A stretch of DNA of 64,000 bases from JBAZTO01 sp041661865 (GTDB taxonomy: Bacteria > Planctomycetota > Phycisphaerae > SM23-33). The stretch covers positions 1 through 64,000 of the forward strand of contig JBAZTO010000013.1 in assembly GCA_041661865.1 (NCBI GenBank), read 5' to 3'. A program made the position numbers and the translations under genes. The notes beneath the pieces were generated by a model. It saw only the letters and a list, made by a program, of their open reading frames with translations, was not told the DNA's origin and searched no databases. Below, in pieces: positions 60,473 through 64,000 of this stretch. Positions within the stretch are counted from its first letter, which is position 1. The number at the start of each line of letters is the position of its first letter.

Positions 60473-61305
60473 GACTCTCCCCCGCCACTTCCCAGCGCCT
60501 GGCCGTCACGTTCCTCTGGACGCTGGCGGCGGCCACCATGGGACTGCTGCTGTTCATCGTGGCCTTCATCCTGGTCCAGGGCATGCCCTATGTGACCTGG
60601 GAATTCCTCTCGCAGTCCTCGCGCTCCATGGGTCGCGAGGGCGGGATCTTCCCGATGATCGTCGGCACGCTGTGGGTGGCGGGCCTGGCCGTCATGATCG
60701 CCGCCCCCGTGGGCGTGATCACGGCCATCTATCTCACCGAGTACACGCGCGAGGGAAAACTCACCCACGTCATCCGCTTCGGCGCCGACTGCCTGGCGGG
60801 TATTCCCTCCATCATTTTCGGCCTGTTCGGATTCGTATTCTTCGTCATCACGCTGGGCATGGGCCTGTCGGTCATCAGCGGCGCGCTGACGCTGGCGATG
60901 ATGGTCCTGCCCACCATCATCCGCACCAGCGAAGAGGCCATCCGGGCCGTCCCGGCCTCCTACCGCGACGTCAGCTACGGCCTGGGCGCGACGCGCTGGG
61001 ACATGGTCACCAAGGTCGTCCTTCGCTCGGCCTTGCCGGGCATCGGCACGGGCATCGTGCTGTCGATCGGGCGAAGCATCAGCGAGACGGCGGCCGTGAT
61101 GCTGACGGCCGGCTCGGCCCTGCGGCTGCCCTCCTCGGCCTTCGACTCCGCGCGGACGCTGGCGCTGCACTTTTTCATCCTGTCGCGCGAGGGCATCTCC
61201 ATGCCCAAGGCCTACGCGACCGCGTCGGTGCTGATCCTGGCGATCCTGGCGATCAACTTGACGGCCTACTGGGTCATGCAACGCTTTGTAGCCAAGGCGA
61301 GATGA
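60469..61305 (+). CDS. pstA: Phosphate ABC transporter permease PstA
   Basis: This 278-residue permease pairs with PstC. It has ATMGLLLFIVAFILVQGMPY (helix 1), GIFPMIVGTLWVAGLAVMIA (helix 2) and DCLAGIPSIIFGLFGFVFFV. The cytoplasmic coupling loop is PASYRDVSYGLGATRWDMVT, and IGRSISETAAVMLTAGSA closes the pattern. The start overlaps pstC by four bases, and the TGA is nested in the ATGATGA at the pstB1 start. Confidence 0.94.
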   Translation: MRLSPATSQRLAVTFLWTLAAATMGLLLFIVAFILVQGMPYVTWEFLSQSSRSMGREGGIFPMIVGTLWVAGLAVMIAAPVGVITAIYLTEYTREGKLTHVIRFGADCLAGIPSIIFGLFGFVFFVITLGMGLSVISGALTLAMMVLPTIIRTSEEAIRAVPASYRDVSYGLGATRWDMVTKVVLRSALPGIGTGIVLSIGRSISETAAVMLTAGSALRLPSSAFDSARTLALHFFILSREGISMPKAYATASVLILAILAINLTAYWVMQRFVAKAR

Positions 61306-62150
61306 TGAGCGACGAGAACCAAAATCATGATGTCGAAGCCCATGCCAGGCGGCTGCTGGAGGAGATGCGCCAGCTTCATTCGCCGGCGCCTTCGGGGCCG
61401 GCCAAGATCGCCGTGGAGAATTTCACCGCCTCCTTCGGCGCCAACAAGTGCCTGCGGAATATCAACCTGACGATCCACCCGCAAGAGCGGCTGGCGATCA
61501 TCGGCCCGGCCGGCAGCGGCAAGACGACCTTCCTCCGCAGCCTCAACCGCCTCAACGATCTGGAGCACGACTTCTCGCACGCCGGCCGGATCCTGCTGGA
61601 CGGCGAGGATCTTTACGCCCGCGACATGGATGTGCCGGCCTTGCGGCGGCGGCTGGGGATGGTCTACGCCGTGCCCGCCCCGCTGCCCTGGTCGATCTAC
61701 GAGAACCTGGTCTTCGGCCCACGGCTGATGGGCCTGCGCAACCGCGCCGACCTGGACGAGCGCGTCGAGACGGCCTTGCGGAGTTCGTTCCTGTGGGACG
61801 AGGTCAAGGACCGCCTGACGATGACCGCGACGGATCTTTCCGGCGGGCAGCAGCAGCGGCTTTGCCTGGCGCGGGTGCTGGCGCTGGAGCCGGAGGTGTT
61901 GCTGCTGGACGAGCCCTGCTCGGGCCTGGACCCCATCTCGACGGCCAAGATCGAGCAGGCGCTGGCCGAGCTGAAGGCCCGGTACTCCATCGTGCTGGTG
62001 ACCAACAACACCAAGCAGGCAGCGCGGGCCAGCGACCGCACGGCCTTTTTCCTGATGGGCGAACTGATCGAGGTCGGGCCCACCCAGCAGATGTTCACCA
62101 ACCCGGCTCACGGGCGGACGAGCGACTACATTACCGGCCACTTTGGATAG
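61302..62150 (+). CDS. pstB1: Phosphate ABC transporter ATPase PstB1, Q-loop and H-loop degenerate
   Basis: The 282-residue ATPase has Walker A GPAGSGKT (68-75), signature LSGGQ (179-183) and Walker B LLLDEP (200-205), all intact. The Q-loop, normally MVFQ, reads MVYAVPAPLPW, with Ala123 in place of glutamine. The switch histidine, normally VTHN, reads VTNN, with Asn235 in place of histidine. An extra N-terminal stretch of about 35 residues precedes the fold. It should therefore bind ATP poorly coupled to hydrolysis at its own site, while its signature can complete the partner's site. It is followed by pstB2 after a 12-bp gap. Confidence 0.93.
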   Translation: MMSDENQNHDVEAHARRLLEEMRQLHSPAPSGPAKIAVENFTASFGANKCLRNINLTIHPQERLAIIGPAGSGKTTFLRSLNRLNDLEHDFSHAGRILLDGEDLYARDMDVPALRRRLGMVYAVPAPLPWSIYENLVFGPRLMGLRNRADLDERVETALRSSFLWDEVKDRLTMTATDLSGGQQQRLCLARVLALEPEVLLLDEPCSGLDPISTAKIEQALAELKARYSIVLVTNNTKQAARASDRTAFFLMGELIEVGPTQQMFTNPAHGRTSDYITGHFG

Positions 62151-62162
62151 GATTGGCGGCAC

Positions 62163-62918
62163 GTGGATTTCATCATCGAGACAACTTCGCTGAACCTGTG
62201 GTACCGCAGCTTTCACGCCCTCAAGGACGTCAGCATCAAGGTCCGCCCGCGCGCCATCACCGCCATCATCGGCCCCTCCGGCTGCGGCAAGAGCACGCTG
62301 CTGCGATGTTTTAATCGCATGAACGATCTTGTTCCCGGGGCTCGCGTCACCGGCCGGGTGGTGCTGGACGGCAAGGATATCTACCGCGAGAACATCGCCC
62401 TGCCGCAGTTGCGGCGGCGGGTGGGGATGGTCTTCCAGCGTCCCAACCCGTTCCCGCTCTCGGTGTTCGACAACATCATCTATGGCCTGCGGGTCCACGG
62501 CCAGGCCCGCGGCCGCACGCTCATCGAAGTGGTGGAGTCCACCCTGCGGGCCACGTTGCTGTGGGACGCGCTCAAGGACAAGCTCGATTCGCCGGCCCTG
62601 GAGCTTTCGCCCGAACAGCAACAGCGGCTGTGCATCTCGCGCGTGCTGGCGGTGGAGCCCGAGGTGCTGCTGATGGATGAGCCGTGCTCGGCCCTGGACC
62701 CCATCGCCACCGAGCACATCGAAGAACTGATGCACGAACTGGCCCAGCGTTACACCATCGTCATCGTGACCCACAACATGCAGCAGGCGGCGAGGATTTC
62801 GCAGGACACCAGCTTCATGCTGCTGGGCGAATTGATCGAGTCGGGACCGACGGCGAAAATCTTCGCCAATCCCTCCGACCAGCGGACAGAGGACTACGTC
62901 ACGGGACGCTACGGGTAG
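62163..62918 (+). CDS. pstB2: Phosphate ABC transporter ATPase PstB2, signature motif degenerate
   Basis: The 251-residue ATPase has Walker A GPSGCGKS (37-44), a normal Q-loop GMVFQRPNPFPLS (Gln92), Walker B LLMDEP and a normal switch IVTHN (His204). The ABC signature, however, reads LSPEQ at 148-152 where LSGGQ is expected: both glycines are replaced. It is thus the mirror image of PstB1. The start is a GTG at 62163. The stop lies five bases from the stop of the convergent YbbR-like gene. Confidence 0.93.
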   Translation: MDFIIETTSLNLWYRSFHALKDVSIKVRPRAITAIIGPSGCGKSTLLRCFNRMNDLVPGARVTGRVVLDGKDIYRENIALPQLRRRVGMVFQRPNPFPLSVFDNIIYGLRVHGQARGRTLIEVVESTLRATLLWDALKDKLDSPALELSPEQQQRLCISRVLAVEPEVLLMDEPCSALDPIATEHIEELMHELAQRYTIVIVTHNMQQAARISQDTSFMLLGELIESGPTAKIFANPSDQRTEDYVTGRYG

Positions 62919-62923
62919 GAGCC

Positions 62924-63973
62924 TTACGGCGCCGGGGGCGGCGTGGGCACGATCTCGTTACGCCGGTCAAGGCGGAAGTTGACCACCGGCGGCGAGCCAT
63001 CGATCTGAAGTTGCAGGCCCGGGGGGAAGCGCACCTGCACCGGCCGGGCCGTCCAGGTCTCCATGAACTTCTTGTCGTCCTCGCGCAGGACTATGTAGGC
63101 CTCGACGTCCTTGGGGTCCAGCTTGTCCAGGTCGGCCCGCGGCCCGGTGACCACGATCTCCGGCCGCCATTCCAGCGGGTCTTTCCGCACGAAGTCGTAC
63201 TTCCGCAGGTCGTCCCAGTCCGGCAGCACCAGCACCCGCACCGTGACGGTGAGCTTCTTCTTGTCGGTCCGCTGGCTGATCTCCACGGGCATCTCGACAC
63301 TGTCGGTGTCGGGCTTGACGGGGAAACCTTCGATCTCGCGGGCCAGTTCAAAGGTGATATTGATGGGCTTGCCCGTCTCGCGGTTCTTGAGATCGACCTC
63401 GTTGGTCTTGAGCACGGGCTTGGGCTGCCTGCGGAGGATTTCCTCCCACAGACTCTTGGCCACCGTGATGCCGACGGTGCGCTGGGGCTGCTCCACCAGT
63501 TCGGCGTTGGCCACCACCGGCAGGATCGGAACCGTCTCGTGGATCGGGTTGTCCAGGATCACTTCGATGGTCTCGGGCGAAGTGGAGGTGACGCGGAGGC
63601 CGGCCTTGGCGATGACCGGATCGTTATTGAGGATGTCCCGCACGCGGACCTGGTGCTGGCCGGCGGAGAACTCCCGCGCCGCATCGTAAACAATGTATTC
63701 CTTCATATCCCGCTCGTAGCGGTCCAGGCCCTCGCGGCTGCCCTCGAGCCGGAAGGCCACGCGAACCTCGCCGGTACTCAGCAGGGCCAGATTGCTGGCC
63801 TTGAGCCGCAAGGTCGTGCGGAGCTGCTTGGAGTCGGTGAACTTCAGGTCCGCGTAGATCCAGATCAGCAAGGTCACCAGGCCCACCCACAGGGAGTTCT
63901 TCAGGAACGTCAGCCACCACTGGCGTGAGAAGCGCTCGTGCTGCACCCGGCGGAAATGAGAACGTCGGCTCAT
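62924..63973 (-). CDS. YbbR-like membrane protein (CdaR-type)
   Basis: The 349-residue protein has a basic N-terminus and one helix at about 28-45 (SLWVGLVTLLIWIYADLKF). Extracytoplasmic YbbR-like beta domains follow: VRVAFRLEGSREGLDRYE, VTSTSPETIEVILDNPIHE and VLPVVANAEL-type PILPVVANAELVEQPQRTVG. YbbR/CdaR regulates the diadenylate cyclase CdaA that is normally encoded just upstream. Here the ATG overlaps the end of an upstream frame by four bases (ATGA), which fits that order. It is convergent with pstB2. Confidence 0.85.
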   Translation of the reverse strand: MSRRSHFRRVQHERFSRQWWLTFLKNSLWVGLVTLLIWIYADLKFTDSKQLRTTLRLKASNLALLSTGEVRVAFRLEGSREGLDRYERDMKEYIVYDAAREFSAGQHQVRVRDILNNDPVIAKAGLRVTSTSPETIEVILDNPIHETVPILPVVANAELVEQPQRTVGITVAKSLWEEILRRQPKPVLKTNEVDLKNRETGKPINITFELAREIEGFPVKPDTDSVEMPVEISQRTDKKKLTVTVRVLVLPDWDDLRKYDFVRKDPLEWRPEIVVTGPRADLDKLDPKDVEAYIVLREDDKKFMETWTARPVQVRFPPGLQLQIDGSPPVVNFRLDRRNEIVPTPPPAP

Positions 63974-64000
63974 GAGTGGGCCCCCTGCGAGGCCGATTCG
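63970..64000 (-). CDS. C-terminal end of the gene upstream of the YbbR-like gene (partial, possibly cdaA)
   Basis: Nine codons (ESASQGAHS) and a TGA that overlaps the ATG of the YbbR-like gene are visible at the window edge. The sequence alone cannot identify it. The usual cdaA-ybbR gene order and the ATGA coupling make a diadenylate cyclase the best guess. Confidence 0.35.
   Translation of the reverse strand, partial: ESASQGAHS

Overview
The window looks like a chromosomal segment of a GC-rich, Gram-negative planctomycete, most likely of the Phycisphaerae or a close relative. The lineage call is an inference. It rests on a PulG-type pseudopilin of the planctomycete layout, a DUF4159 lipoprotein, an arylsulfatase, a small histone H1-like protein, a large AsmA-like envelope protein, a siroheme-dependent heme operon, and many palindromic intergenic repeats. 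No phage, plasmid, intact insertion sequence, CRISPR array, tRNA or rRNA was recognised.

Layout. 1-10 kb: the edge of a DUF4268-like nuclease gene, ffh, a frameshifted pseudopilin, mtnP, a large AsmA-like gene, a degenerate UvrC-like gene, a FabZ-type dehydratase, a histone H1-like gene and a zinc-ribbon protein. 10-15 kb: a menaquinone pair (polyprenyl diphosphate synthase and MenA) and a DUF4954 beta-helix protein. 14.8-20.7 kb: a tightly coupled heme operon, hemC - cobA/hemD - ahbC - ahbD/A/B, whose last gene fuses three normally separate enzymes. 21-33 kb: an oxidoreductase and a surface-glycan set (GDP-fucose salvage enzyme, glycosyltransferase, CapD-like dehydratase, DUF2723 transferase, UbiA-type transferase). 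33-45 kb: DUF362, a XylR-like regulator, lysA, glycerate kinase, a truncated phosphoesterase, a kinase-like phosphotransferase, sppA, DUF4159 and DUF456 proteins, and rsmH. 45.8-51.3 kb: uvrB, a ferritin-like protein, smpB and mutL. 51.4-58.5 kb: a methyltransferase and a sugar-degradation neighbourhood (GH4, sulfatase, UroD-like, GH42). 58.6-62.9 kb: pstSCAB1B2 behind a Pho-box-like array. 62.9-64 kb: a YbbR-like gene, probably downstream of cdaA.

The most interesting signals are these. (1) AhbD, AhbA and AhbB are fused in one polypeptide. (2) The two PstB ATPases have lost complementary motifs, which predicts a heterodimer with one canonical and one degenerate ATP site. (3) Several families of paired-hairpin repeats sit at, or within a few bases of, stop codons and seem to replace ordinary terminators. 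(4) rsmH carries an internal insert and a C-terminal tail encoded by repeat DNA. (5) Three GTTA boxes spaced exactly 11 bp apart lie upstream of pstS.
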